DNA of 64,000 nucleotides from Exobasidium rhododendri (Eukaryota; Basidiomycota; Exobasidiomycetes; Exobasidiales; Exobasidiaceae): assembly GCA_026210745.1 (NCBI GenBank), contig CP110630.1:5890001-5954000 (forward strand), given 5' to 3'. The notes below the pieces were generated by a model. That model saw only the letters and a list, made by a program, of their open reading frames with translations, was not told where the DNA came from and did not search any database. Position numbers and translations under genes: made by a program. This document shows, piece after piece, positions 46,982 to 58,793 of the stretch. The stretch's first letter is position 1; each line of letters opens with the position of its first letter.

Positions 46982-47182
46982 ATGCTGTATAAATCTCCGA
47001 AAGTAAAGAAACATTTGCGCCGTTGGTCAGAGGAAGTGCAGGCAATCATGCAAATTCACATCCATTCCCTCACTTTCTTCCTCTTGTCTTTTTTGCCTCT
47101 TGCTGACTGCAATTCCCTTCCTTTTCTCATTAGCAAATTACTCGGGTACCCTTGGGTTTTTATCTTAGCAAAGTCAGCATGA
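46982..47182 (+). promoter_or_regulatory. Possible 66-codon upstream ORF whose stop overlaps the WOPR start (ATGA)
   Basis: An ATG-initiated frame of 66 codons ends with TGA at 47180-47182, overlapping the WOPR ATG at 47179-47181 as ATGA. In an unspliced leader this would place termination exactly at the main start, allowing termination-reinitiation control. However a likely 5' UTR intron (46863 to 47168 or 47177) would remove most of it, so it may exist only in unspliced transcripts. The encoded peptide has no recognisable domain. Confidence 0.4.
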
Positions 47183-49859
47183 CTGCATCAATGCAGGCGA
47201 CGCATGAAGGCTATATGTGAGTGTCAATCGTCCAAAAGCCCTTGCCCTTTTCTATGTCGACGGAGCTCGGCGAGCGCTGACTTGATATACTCTTGACCAT
47301 TCTTTGCCGTACATGTCAGCTCGAGTACTCACGATGCGTTGATAATCTTTGAGTGTGTCGCGCGAGGTATGATGCCCAAGATCACAAGACGACTGCGCGA
47401 AGATGAACGTAAGTTGATTAGAAGTGGACAAATCTTCATCTTTGACGAGAAAGAAAGTGGCATCAAGCGATGGACAGACGGACTGCTCTGGAGTCCCAGT
47501 CGAATTTTGTGGAATTTCCTCGTGAGTGAAGGAGAGATTAGGTGGTGCTGGCTGGAAAATTGGCCTCTGATCGAACCTCTCTTTACCAGGTCTATCGGCA
47601 GGTAGACAAAAAGTTCGGTACAAAGGGACCCGCGAATCTAGAACAGCCTTCCTTGGAAGGATCGCCTCAGGCTTTGGAAGGTGCTTCGTTTGTCGAACAG
47701 ACATCTTCGTCTTCACACGGTGGTGCAGACCCATATGCACTTGGTGTGGACCCTTCACCCAGTGTGAGCAATCAAGTCGGATCGAGGAATGTGCTAACTT
47801 CTGCGAGATCGGAACCAGTCCAGCAAACAAACTACCCTGGCAGTGCCCTGAGTGGTCCTTCCCGACTGAGAGCATCTAGTGCAGCTTCCGAGTCGTTCTC
47901 ATCGTGGCAAGCTAATGGGCTGGTAGGCACGGAGAATTTGGATTACCTCACAGGCATCTCGCAACGGGATCTTGACGATGAACGAAACTTGATTGGAAGC
48001 TTGCGCAGCTCCTATCCGTTTGCCAAAGATGGTCTTTGCAAAAAGGTGGGTCAAAACGGTGATGCGATGTCATCTAGTATTCACAGCAGACCGTTGACGC
48101 TTAATCTCCTGTGGGCGGCCCCCTTCTTATTTCACAGACTATCTCGATACAAATGAATGGAACGACACAACACCTCATCTCCTATTACAAGGTCGACGAT
48201 GTACGGAGGGGTTTGCTTAGGACACCTTCTTCGATGCCCGAACTTGCTTCACTGGCCATTTCGCCCATCTTCCTTTCCAAAGCTTCCTTTCGATTTCCTC
48301 CGACAGTCATTTGGGGACCAGACGGAGTTGCGCGTTTTCGTGGCGAAGAAAGTGGCTCAGTCAGAGGAGACGGATCAGCAGAGTCTAGCGGGGAAGGCAA
48401 CAGTTCAGGTAGCGACACTCGGCAACAGCAGCTACACTTACAACAGCAGCAGCAGCAGCAGCAGCAGCATCTCCCGCAACAAGGGCAGCGTAATGCTATA
48501 TATACGAAGCAGGTACCTCTACACGACGGCGGAACGAGGTTCTCGCCATTGGGAAACGCGGTCATGGGAACGAGAAACATCACTTCGGCGAACAGCAATC
48601 CCTCCAGTTCAAGCCGGGCAGGTTTGAGACAACAGCCAATGTCACACCAGATTGGCGGTACGGGATTCTACAAGCCCAGTCGTCGTTCCTCTGACGCTGC
48701 GCTTCGGAATTCTCGGAATCGATTTGATCCATACACCGTGACCATTCCAACTGCAAATCATCGTAGTGGGAATGACTCGAGCGTCTCTACTTCTCCCAAT
48801 AGCATGCCAGCCACGCCGTACTTCACATCGAATCTGACAGGTTTGGGAGCGTACGAAGGTGTTGCCGATCAGACACATCAATTGAGCCCCGTTCGATTTG
48901 CATTCCAGTACCCACAACAGGTCGAGAGTAGGGTAGAGGGCGGAGGCGGTGAGAGCGCCAACATAGAGGGTCATAACGATCAGAGCAGATTAGATCAAAG
49001 GGTACGAGCGAGCGGAATGGCTGTCAGTAGCGGCGAATTCATCCCATACTATCGAGATGAGGAATTCATAGGCACTCCAGCGGACTTCAATGTACACGAC
49101 CCGAATCTTCACCAGAGTAGAGGGACAGGAGAAGGCGCATTCGACGATTCTCAAAGCGGACAAACTTGGACTCAGTCGAACGAGGGGCCGATGCAGAGCA
49201 TAGATTCGATAGCAGCGTTTGATGGTGAGCAAAGACTGCACAACCCAGCCATGCTCCCCTTCCATCAGCAGCAACAGCAACAACAGCATCATCAGACCAT
49301 CAAGAGCCCTTCTCCGCAGCGCATCCAATGGTCTGTTCAGTCTGATCAATCGGCGTCCTCTGCTGCGCATCCGTATCACCTTCATCCCCCGCAACCATCG
49401 TCGCACCCATCGTCGTACGCCGTGCCACTCACTCAGCCACAGGAAGAGCAGTTCAGGCAACAGCAGCAGCAGCAGCAGCAGCAAAGGCAAGGGCAAGGGC
49501 AGTACTCACATCTGCAAGCCGGTCCTTTGCCGCAACACCAAAACACGGCTACATGGGCCAATACCCTGTCACAAATGCCCCCTCCCCCACCATCCATGCC
49601 TCTCGACACGACAAACGCCATGCCACAATCATACATGCAACAGCAAAATCAAAAACAGCATCATCACTACTCTCCCTCATCGCAACATCAACAACATCAT
49701 CCCTTTCAACAATCTCAGCAACAGCAAGCTTACGACCGTTCCTCGCAGCTGTGGGCCCCTCTCACCGAGCGAAGTTCTTCCTCGGACGGTCACCTTGCCT
49801 CGCAAACACAGCCTCCCGTCAAGTTCAATGAAGAAGGAGCCATAGACAACGTCTTTTAG
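47179..49859 (+). CDS. Gti1/Pac2 (WOPR) transcription factor
   Basis: Four exons: 47179-47216, 47320-47521, 47590-48045, 48138-49859; 805 residues. The bipartite WOPR DNA-binding domain is clear: part A GYISSTHDALIIFECVARG, RRLREDERKLIRSGQIFIFD, ESGIKRWTDGLLWSPSRIL, FLVYRQVDKK; part B TISIQMNGTTQHLISYYKV. The linker between them is about 140 residues. The C-terminal 500 residues are Gln/His/Ser/Pro-rich with several CAG/CAA-coded poly-Q tracts (48435-48468, 49459-49482), typical of activation domains. WOPR proteins (Wor1, Ryp1, Sge1, Ros1) are master switches of cell type, morphology, virulence or sporulation in fungi. Which process is controlled here is not visible. The upstream control region is nearly 3 kb. 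Confidence 0.93.
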
Positions 49860-50325
49860 CGTAACAACTAGGAGCTTACGTTGGCACAGCTGCGTCGATG
49901 AGAAATATTACCATGCCTCCTTTTTCTCCCTCCTTTGGTGCGCACAGAGAACATCGCGGTGTAACGTAGTCTACCTCCTTGCACATATACTATACTCTGT
50001 ACACACGCAATTTGAACGGCAACTTTCACTTAGTAGTGTATACTACAGAGCAGCGTGTTACCGAGTACTTTTAATTCAAGTTCCTCTCTCTCCTTTCCTG
50101 CACCAAAAAGACACCTTCTTGACCTTCCTTCTCCTTCCACACGCACACTCTATGACGCTTGTCTGAAATTACTCTACCACCTCCCACACATCCTTCATGC
50201 ACAAGTAGCGACAGGAAGAGAGGCACTCGTCTGCACGTTGAGCCTCCTCTTCTTACTATTACAAACACTAGCAGAGGCATGGAATAGCTAAAATACAAGT
50301 CTGCTCTAGACTTCATCAATGTCTT
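49860..50325. other. Convergent intergenic region, WOPR 3' / Prp46 3'
   Basis: 466 bp between stops of two convergent genes: both 3' UTRs. It contains pyrimidine-rich stretches but no supportable gene. Confidence 0.45.
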
Positions 50326-51969
50326 CTACGTCGCCTCTTTGTACATTTTGATTGCTGAGAGGGGGTAAAGGGGAAAAGCGAAGAAGTTCAGCACGAGTCG
50401 AAACTAGGAGGCGAGAATGGTGGCCAAAATAAAGTAAATTACTCACTCTTGTCTGCCCCTCCTGTGATAAGCCGAGTCCCAGTCTGATCAAAAGCAGAGC
50501 AAAAGATGCCTGCCTCTGCGTCTAGTGAACCTGGCTGCGGAATATCTTGCGCTGACTGGAACGGAACACCCGTGTCGTAATCGTGGAACTGCACAGTTCA
50601 TCGACCCCAAGAAGTATGTTGTCAGCCTGGGTCACTACTACAAGAGAAGCAAGGATGGAGAACTCACCTTCATTGTTCCATCGTCCGCACCGGAGAAAAG
50701 GACACCGTCGGCATTGACACTGAGTGTGTTGACGATGCTATCGTGCGTCATATTATTTAGCAACGTACCTTCTGGAAACCTCCAAGACTTGATGTTTCGA
50801 CCACCGGCAGATCCAGAGGCAAAGGTAAACTCTTGAGGATGCAATGCTAGGGCTCGGACAGACTTCTTATGATGCGTCAACGTTGTGATGGATTTCCCTG
50901 CGGCCAAATCCCACAGTCTGACAGTCGCATCCATGCTACCGGTAATGACTTGAGGATCACTATCTTGACATTGAACACTTGCGACTGTTCCTTTGTGACC
51001 TGCCAGTACGTGAATCTGCGCCTTCGTCCTCATGTCCCAAACTCTAGCAACAGCGTCTCTACCGGCAGTCACCAGAACATCAAGGGTGGGGTGCAGAGAG
51101 AGACTGTAGACGCCTGACAAGTGACCGTGGTAGTGTCGTATGACTCGATTCGTTTCTAGATCCCAACATTTCACCATCTTGTCCTCCCCGCAGGAGAATA
51201 GATACGGATGTCTGGAAGACACTGCCAGACCTCGTACAGTGGAGATGTGACCGGTGAGTGACAATTTCAGCTCACCAGAAGCCAAATCCCAGATCTTGAT
51301 CATTCTGTCTCCGGCTCCCGTTACAAAGAACTTGTTGTCCGGATCTACTGCAATCGCTCGTACCCATCCAAGATGTCCGCTGATCACTCTCGACAACTTC
51401 CATTGCGGGTGATATTCCGGCTTGGCTGCTCTGCTGGCTGCATCTCTTTTTCGAATCAAGGCTGTAGAGAGAAGACTGCCGCCTCCTTGATCAGCAGATG
51501 AGGTGAAGCCTTCTTGCCTCCTCAACGCAACAACCCCTGCTTGCGGACCAGGGGCAGAATACTGTCCATTCGATATTCCGTTGCTCTCTTTCCTTTCCAA
51601 ATCGTCGATGTAGCTCTCGGTCATCGAAGAGGAAGAAGAAGATCCATCGGCTGCTTTCCTCTTGTTCCCAGCTGCAGCCTGCCCCGGCCTAGCAGGTCCA
51701 ATATTCCCTTGCTGTGCTAGAAGTGCCTGTGGAAGCTGTTGTGTATCCTTGTATTCTGATACGATCTTGCTAGAAAGTCTTGACTTGGTGATCGATTCGT
51801 AAGCGTCGCTGCTTGTCGAGGCAACCGCAGAAGGAAAGGAGCTTATTGGTGTCGCTTGATCTGCAAATATCCGTTGCGTCATTCTTTGAGATTGAGTTAG
51901 CAGCGAGCTCAGCGATGGAACAGATGGAGTGATTGGACCTCCATTCGTCTCTACTTCGACGGACGTCAT
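50326..51969 (-). CDS. PRP46: Prp46/PLRG1, WD40 spliceosome (NineTeen complex) subunit
   Basis: Three exons: 51969-50668, 50588-50447, 50354-50326; 490 residues. The start MTSVEVE is chosen; the frame is open upstream with an ATG at 52167 but those residues lie in the divergent promoter. After a disordered N-terminus, seven WD repeats run from about residue 190: [67 protein letters not shown] and so on, ending [14 protein letters not shown]. The sequence is characteristic of PLRG1/Prp46, a core Prp19-associated factor needed for spliceosome activation. The last exon is 29 nt and is validated by the conserved KTIKMYKE end. Confidence 0.92.
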
Positions 51970-52227
51970 GAGGGAGCTGTTACGGTTACGGGCAAGAGGT
52001 GGGTGAAGGACTGCTTCCTGCCTGAGCGACGCTTTGCGAAAGTCAAGAATGGTTTGACCTCGATCCACGTGATGCGGAGCGACGCGCTTGTTTGTTGCGA
52101 GAGAAAGTACAACACTGTCCAATGCATACTGTGTGTATATAGGATCGGGAGAGGGAAAGTTGTGCACATCCTGCCCTCACATCTCTTGCCATAAGGTAAT
52201 GGCCACTGCTCCGTTTCGGCAGCCAGC
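51970..52227. promoter_or_regulatory. Divergent promoter region, PRP46 / coiled-coil gene
   Basis: 258 bp between divergent starts, with a TATA-like gtatatagg at about 52134-52142. Confidence 0.4.
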
Positions 52228-55200
52228 ATGAACTTCTCAACGAACGAGTTGGAGGAGGTAAAGAAGCTGAAAAGGCAGCTGGCGCAATCTGGTCAGTAGT
52301 ACGCCATTTGGAGCAAAGAATAGTAAAGCTGACTAGCATTCATTGCAGATCTGGAAATTTCGAGGTTGGAGGTGGAGAGACAGAGGGAGAAGGAGCAATG
52401 CGATCGACTCAAGCAAGACGTCAAGTCGATGACGCAAAAGGTGGATTCTGAAGTCTCCAGAGGTATGATTATTGAAGATGAGCTGGCAAGGGTAAAGGAG
52501 GATAGAGATCGACAGAGACTCGCAGTGAGTAATTTAGAGCAAGCATATGATGTTATCAAATTACAACTGCAAGAAAAGGACAAAGGCAAGAGGCTGATGG
52601 AGAACGACACAGAGAGGCTACTCCAGAAGAATATGAGGGCAAGTGAAGAAGAGATGGACGTGCTGCGTGCTCGGAATCGCGTTCTGGAGGAGCAACTCCG
52701 AAGCGCTCAATCCGCCATGCTGCTGCAGAACAGCCTTCAAAGCGATAGTCGTCGGAGGAGCGGAGATCCAGATACGAAGGTCATAGCTCTGGAGAACGAG
52801 GTCGTAGCTCTGAAGGCAAACAACGAGCGACTCCGACAACATGCTTCGTCGTCAGCTTTTGCCTCGCCAAGTCAAGCATCACCCCATGGGCGAAATCGTC
52901 GGCCTCGTGCCAGCAGCGTCTCACAAGCTTCCTCTTCGGAGATGCAACAGCTCAGAGACAGCAACGGAGAAGCGAAAGCGAAGATCGATCAATGGGAGAC
53001 CCGAGCAGTCAAAGCAGAAAGGGAGGTGCTCAAAGTCTCCAACGAAAGGATAGCGTCATCAAAAGCCAGCGACCTGATCATTGCTGACTATAAGAGCAAG
53101 GTGGCTGATCTAGATGACGAGGTCACCTTTCAAAGGCGACACCTCAAAGACTTGGAGAGGGAGGTGGAGACGCTTCAATCTGAACAAAGTAGGGCGATGA
53201 AGCTGCAGGTAGAGCTTGAGGCAAGTCTGGCAGAAACGTCACAGCTGAGCGTGAAGCTGAAAGAGAGTGAAACGACGATAAACGAACTTCAACGTGATGC
53301 AGAACATTTTACCATGAATATCAAGCAGATTGCCAAGGAGAAAGATCTGTTCAGAGAGCAGGCCGAAGATGTCAACAAGCGACTCACTCAGCGGGAACGC
53401 GAGATCGAAGCGGCCAAGAAGCAATTCCGAAGACTGTCTTCTTCAGTCCGCAAGACCATGCTGGGCGTTGCCAACGTTCAAGTCGTAGGGGACGAGACGT
53501 GCAACAACACGGTAGCATTTGGGGGTGCAGATGAATCGCTCTTGATGAACATGACAGTCTCCCGTGACTTTGAGTGCGACTGGTTTGACGAGATGGAGCA
53601 GTTGACAGGATATCTCATCGACATGAAAGAACCGCTGGAATTTGCCAAAGTAGAGCGCGAAGTGCTGGAAAAGAGTGCGGCACTGGAGAGGGAAGAGCTC
53701 CGAAGGGCAATGCAAGTCAAAGAGACGGAGTTGTCGGACATCAGAGAGGTGAGGGAACAGCAAGCAATCAAACAAATCGAGCTGGAAGCGAACTACGAGT
53801 CGCTCCAAGTGGAGAAATCTGCAGTGGAAGCGACTCTTCAGAATGCTTCACAAGAGGTGCAGGATTTACGAGCGACGAAGGAGTTGCTTGAGGAACGTGT
53901 CACTTCCTTGCAGAATGAGCTACATTTCATAAAGAGTGAAGGAGAGCAAGGTGCTGCTGATAGACGATCGCTAGAAGAGGAAACCAGCAGGCTCAAACTG
54001 GAACGGGAGGCATGCCAGACGGAGATCTGCCTACTTGAGAAGAGATGTGAGGACGCCGGACTGGAGAAGGACCGCATGTATAGACAGATGGACGACTGCG
54101 AAGGCAGGCTGCAAACAGGGGAGGTTGACATGGCAAAGGCAGTACAGCGGCAAGAGGACTTGCTCGATAGAATCAAGGTGCTAGAACTTGAGAAGGGAAA
54201 TGGACTTGTGGAAATTGATCGATTGAGTCAAAGGATTGTTGCGCTTGATCTGGAGTGCAAGTCCGCCGTATTGGTGGGCATGAAAGTTACTCTTGAAATG
54301 AGAGGGCTGCAGTTGCAGTACAGAAGAGAGGCGGCACGAGCATCTGATGAGCTTGTGGCCGCATTGGCCTTCAGTCAAGAAGCACTGCGGCTCGAGGGAG
54401 AGCAGTGGCAGGCAATCACCGGAGAGCTGCAGACGAATGTGCGGCAATGCCATGAGGCGCTGAAGAGTGCGGAAGGAGAAAGGGCCACAGAGCGCAAGAG
54501 CCACGTCGACCAGGTGATCGCCTTGAAGAGAGAGGTGGAAGCTGCAGAGATTACTTTAGAGGAGAAAAGCCGGGCGATCGTAGATCTCGAATTGGACTTG
54601 CAAGCGAATCGAGCAAACCAGCAGCTGGCAGAGGATGTTCTCAGGAGGCTGCAAAGAGACGTCGACGTTACCGTCAATGACGACCTTACACCGCAAGAAG
54701 CAGCAAAGGATGCTGCAGACCTGAAGAGTCAGCTAATTGAAGCGAGTGGCAGCATCCAACGCTGGCAAGAGAAGCAGGAAACGATGGAGATGGAGCTCAG
54801 GACAGCGCTGGAAGAAGTCGTTCACTGGAAAGAGAAGTGCGAGTCACGCATGGACAAGATCTCCGGGCTATGTGTGGAGAAGGACAGGGCCATCGAGTCG
54901 GTCAGCAAGCTTCGAGAAGCGCTGCAAGAGTCAGAAGCGTCAAAGAATGAAGCACAGACATCCATGATGCGAATGGAGGAAGAGATGCTGGAGAGGATCA
55001 CATCCCTACAGAAAATGCAACTAGACCTGCAGACAGCAGAGAGCGCGATTCTCGATATTCAGGAAGAGAAATCTTTGCTCGTGCAGCAGATAGAGAAGCT
55101 GCGGGTCGAGATGAGTGAGGACGCCATGAGGAGAAGCCAGGGAGACTCACGCCAAATTCAGGACTTGAAAACACAGGTAGCATCTACGGAAGCAGACATG

Positions 55201-56803
55201 GAGTCGCTCAGGGAGGTGGTGGACGACTTAAAGCAGACATTGCATCATTCACAGGCGGAAAGAGAAGCGAGCGAAGAGCAACTTAGAATAGCGAAAGCTC
55301 AGCAGTCTCTCTCGGAGTCAAGCGCAGCGCAGCTCAGTGATGCCCACAGGCAAACGTCATGGCGGCTCGACACTGCTATGGAGAGCGTGCAGAAGCTGGA
55401 GCTAGCAGTCACAACATTGGAGGAGGAAGGCGATGCGCTGGCGAGGCGCTACACAGAAGTGACGAGCGAGTTGAAGGAGGCGAGGGACGGATATGAGATC
55501 CTGAAGGAGCAATTAAGTCGTCGCAATGACGAGTACTGGCAGAACAAAGAGGAGCTGGCAGAATGGCAAGAGCGATACGAGAAGAGTCAAGCAGATGTGA
55601 AAATGGAAGAAGGTCTAGACGAGAGCCTGAGGATTGCGGTAGAGGAGTTGGAAGTGGTCAAGCAGGTGGCCAAGAAGCTGCAAAGCAAGTGTCAAGAGAT
55701 AGAGGAAGAAGCTTTGCTAGCTCGCAAGGATTCCCAAGAGAGGTGAGTGTGGCGTCGAGGGAGTAGGGATGGGGGAATTTTAACATTCTGCTGAACTTTA
55801 TCATGTGTTCATCTCTCCAGTCGTCAGCAAGTGGAGTCTCTGATGGCAGAGTTGGAAAGTGTGAAGTCTGCCGGCGTATCTCAAACGAGCGATGTAGAGC
55901 AGCAACTGATCCTTGCTACCAGCTCGATTGAGCAATTAGAGCAAGAATTGGCTTACAAGGCGCAGGAGTGCGAAGATGCTGACGACAAGGTGAGAGAGGA
56001 GGACACTAGAGCAGGATTGGGACGCGGCGACTGATATACGACTCCGCTCTTCTTTTCCAATCCCTTTCCCTCCTCCTTCTTGCTCCACGCTGTAGGAGCT
56101 TGCACTACGTAAGAACAACAAGAAATTGACGGCCAAAGTCGCTACATTGCAAGCAAAGATGGAGAAAATGCAGGCTCAAGGGCAGCTCCAGCGCGCGACC
56201 AAGACCATTCCGTCCTCCCACTCCGCCGTCAACAACGATAGAGCGGTGGAAAGAGTAGCAGCGCAAGAGATGCCACACGTATCGCCTGTCTCTCGGAAGC
56301 GAAGTGCCCCCGATGAGGAAAGCTCGGGTAAAGAGGCTGAGGAAAACGCCGCTACGACAACTCGAGCTATCTATGCGCCAAAGCCATCAATAGCAGCCGC
56401 ACCGTCTTCTACCACGCCCACTACGTCGACGACAAAGGTAGTCCGCAAAGTAGCCACACTTGGAGGCAACAGTGCATTCCTCCATGCTTCCAAGCCTTCC
56501 AACCATGCCATCCTCCCACCATCAGCAGCACTCCATCCCTCCGTCGCGGGAGGAAACCCGACTTCCAAGCGAGCAAGTCCCAGTGATCTGATAGTCAAGC
56601 GGCTAAAGTCACCAAGTAAAGAAGGAACATTGCAAGATCGTACCAACCTTCAATCTCGTCAAGCATCTGCTTCAACGCAAGAGGCTACGATGAACAAGGT
56701 AGGTCAAGACAATCACTTCTTGACCAAATTGAACAGATTTCGACCTACCTCCAGCCAGGTCATGCCTGCGAGACCCACCCCTGTCCCCTCCATGCTGAAG
56801 TGA
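52228..56803 (+). CDS. Large coiled-coil protein, uncharacterised
   Basis: Four exons: 52228-52291, 52349-55742, 55821-55989, 56096-56803; 1444 residues. From about residue 10 to 1230 it is almost unbroken heptad coiled coil, rich in Glu, Lys, Gln and Leu, with a short globular-looking break around residues 375-425 (VRKTMLGVANVQVVGDET; FGGADESLLMNMTV). The C-terminal 200 residues are disordered and basic (VSRKRSAPDEE; ASPSDLIVKRLKSP), with candidate Ser/Thr-Pro phosphosites. There is no motor, DNA-binding or membrane segment. Such rods serve at spindle poles, kinetochores, Golgi or nuclear envelope; nothing in the sequence decides. The basic SP-rich tail leans to a nuclear or spindle role (inference). 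Confidence 0.7.
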
Positions 56804-56961
56804 GAGTGTCGTCGTCTATCCTCCCCTCCTGCAGTCTCTGCTGTCCTGCCATCGTCAATTTATTTTCGCACGCTACGTGTACTATACTACCATCAATATT
56901 AGGATTCACTATTAATCGACATTACTCTCGCTCCTTCTACATAGTGCAAGGAAGAGAAATG

Positions 56962-58475
56962 TTACTCGTCTCGGACGTAGTTGCTGCAGGTGGGGTAGGG
57001 CAGGAGTAAGGTCAGTACTGGAAAGCGGCATCGACCACTGTTAACGTCGTTGTGCCACTCACCCTGGAAAGACGCCCTGATGGCCGTTAAGATTACCTGT
57101 CCACCAATCTTCTGCACTAGTAGTCCTTTCTACGACTTCAATTCGATCGCCCGCATTGAAGCTGAGGTCTCCTTCAGCGGTAGCGTTGTAGTCGTACAAG
57201 GCTACCACATACTGTACCGCCGTCTCTGCTTTGGGTTTAGGCTTCATTGGTGGTGGTGGAGGCGGCCGTTTGCCATCAGCAGCAGCACTAGCAGCGCCCC
57301 CCGCCGTGTAAGCTGGTGGTGATTGAGCTGTCGCAGAAGACGACGATCTGTTCAGTCCCATACCGCCTTTAGATGGAGCACCCGCTGCCATTCCTCCCTT
57401 TGAGAGGGAACTAGTAGGGCTGATCGGTGTACCCGAAGAGACCCGACCCTGCTGCAGCAACTTCACCGTCGGCATTGGTGGTTTTCGGATCGTCAAAGCA
57501 TCCAATCTTTCGGCAGCGTCGTTCAGCTGGGTCACATAAGTGTCCTCGACTGAAGCAACCGCTTGAGCCGAGATGTCGTATCGACCATCTGAAAAGGACT
57601 GTAACTTGTCCAAGGTCAAGTAGAATACGTTGAGTCTGTAGGATTTTGAGCAGCGCAATGATCAGCTTTCCGGTGCCTTTTAAGATCCACTTCTCTGCTA
57701 CACTCACTGCATGTAGTAGAAGCTATAGAAGAGGGGTGTTATGAATCGAGAGGACATCTCGAAAAGTCGAGGCAATTCTTCCTTCATGGTGTTGTTGAAG
57801 TATTCGTAGTCGGCAGCAGCCGTTTCGAAATCTTGCTCCAATTTGAAGAGATGTTGTTCATCTTTCAGTGACTTTTCCTTCTTATCTCGGATCTTTGTGA
57901 AGCTGTTGTTGGCACGATCGTAATCAATCAGCTTGTGATCCCTCTTGGTAATATTCTTGTGAGTAGCTTTTAGGATCTGGATAAAGTCGTGAACGGGTGA
58001 CATGATCCTTGATTCGATCAGCTCAATCTCTGGCGTCAACGTTTCCCGCAATTCATCCAGGAACTGCTGGAAATGAGCCAAGTTTACGATCGTATTACTC
58101 GAATTAGGGTGATTCCGCTCTATTTCGATTTCTGATCCCATCGGGCGAAACAGGTTGGAAAAGTGGTCGGCGAATGCGCTGCCAGATAAGAGCATGTCTG
58201 AGGGGGAGGGGTGGGGACACGATTGTCGGATGCGACAGGTCAGCTCACCATACAATCCTTTCATCATATAAAGACGTGTCTGCGTCTATCTACTCACTCT
58301 TGACAGCATCGCGAAGTGTCGTTGAGTCCTTTGCGAGCTTGTCAGCATACTTTTGGACAACCTCAAAACGTCGATTTAGTTCGTCAAATTGCGCATCGTG
58401 GGACTTTGTCGCCATTCCAACCTTTCCACCCAACATGTGCGGCGCCCTCTTCGCTAGCTTTAGTGCACCCTTCAT
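56962..58475 (-). CDS. RVS167: Rvs167/Hob1-type BAR-SH3 protein (amphiphysin)
   Basis: Four exons: 58475-58298, 58197-57708, 57635-57063, 56983-56962 (22 nt); 420 residues. N-terminal BAR domain from residue 1 to about 240: MKGALKLAKRAPHMLGGKVG, then DLNRR-type helix VQKYADKLAKD, and LITKRDHKLIDYDRAN-like core (TKRDHKLIDYDRANNS). A Gly/Ser/Pro linker with PPPPPPMKPKP precedes the C-terminal SH3 domain: ALYDYNATAEGDLSFNAGD, EDWWTGNLNGHQGVFPGNYV. The last seven residues and stop come from the 22-nt exon. The Rvs161/Rvs167 heterodimer bends membrane in endocytic vesicle scission and binds actin regulators via the SH3. Confidence 0.93.
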
Positions 58476-58793
58476 TGCTGCAAGTGGTTTTCGTCTGCTG
58501 ATACTAGCAGAAGGGTGCAGGTGGGGTTTGTGAGAGCGTCAGATTTGGAAAGGGCTTCCTAGTAGATAGGGCAATTGAGAGAGGGCGTGCTTGGCGCGAT
58601 CACCGCTTTTGAAGATCTATATACGAGACTGGCCTCGCATCCCAACCGCGTGCCTTCATTTAGAGATTCCGACTGCTCCACACAATCAAAGGCACGAAAA
58701 CTCCGTTCGGCTCCTCGCCGCTTGGCCGGTTAGCATGTGGAGCATTTGCTTCTAACTATATAAATATATCAACGTGCCATTATATCATTAAGC
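58476..58793. promoter_or_regulatory. Intergenic region, RVS167 5' / tRNA-Gly 5'
   Basis: 318 bp carrying the RVS167 promoter and, at 58757-58769, an AT-rich TATATAAATATAT stretch 25-37 bp upstream of the tRNA, a position and composition that fit an upstream TATA element aiding Pol III. Confidence 0.5.

Larger units (their letters stand above)
44211..47178. promoter_or_regulatory. Roughly 3-kb non-coding region upstream of the WOPR gene
   Basis: 2968 bp without a supportable protein gene, by far the largest gap in the window (typical gaps 80-600 bp). Seen: an 11-G run (44475-44485), a (GT)n/(CT)n tract around 45149-45176, several AT-rich stretches, CA-rich and CTT-rich pyrimidine tracts (46080-46230), and a strong 5' splice site (GAG/GTATGT at 46863) with acceptors at 47168 and 47177, suggesting a 5' UTR intron. 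Since WOPR regulators usually have long promoters and leaders, this is most simply their control region. An unannotated ncRNA is possible. Confidence 0.6.

Noticed and set aside
46477-47049. 190-codon minus-strand open frame in the WOPR upstream region
   Set aside because: Composition is Ser/Arg-random, with no domain, and it overlaps the likely 5' UTR intron of the WOPR gene.
48185-48598. Cys-rich minus-strand open frame
   Set aside because: The Cys run is the antisense of CAG poly-Gln codons in the WOPR gene.
50055-50291. Small plus-strand gene after the WOPR gene
   Set aside because: Short frame in pyrimidine-rich 3' UTR sequence without any recognisable feature.
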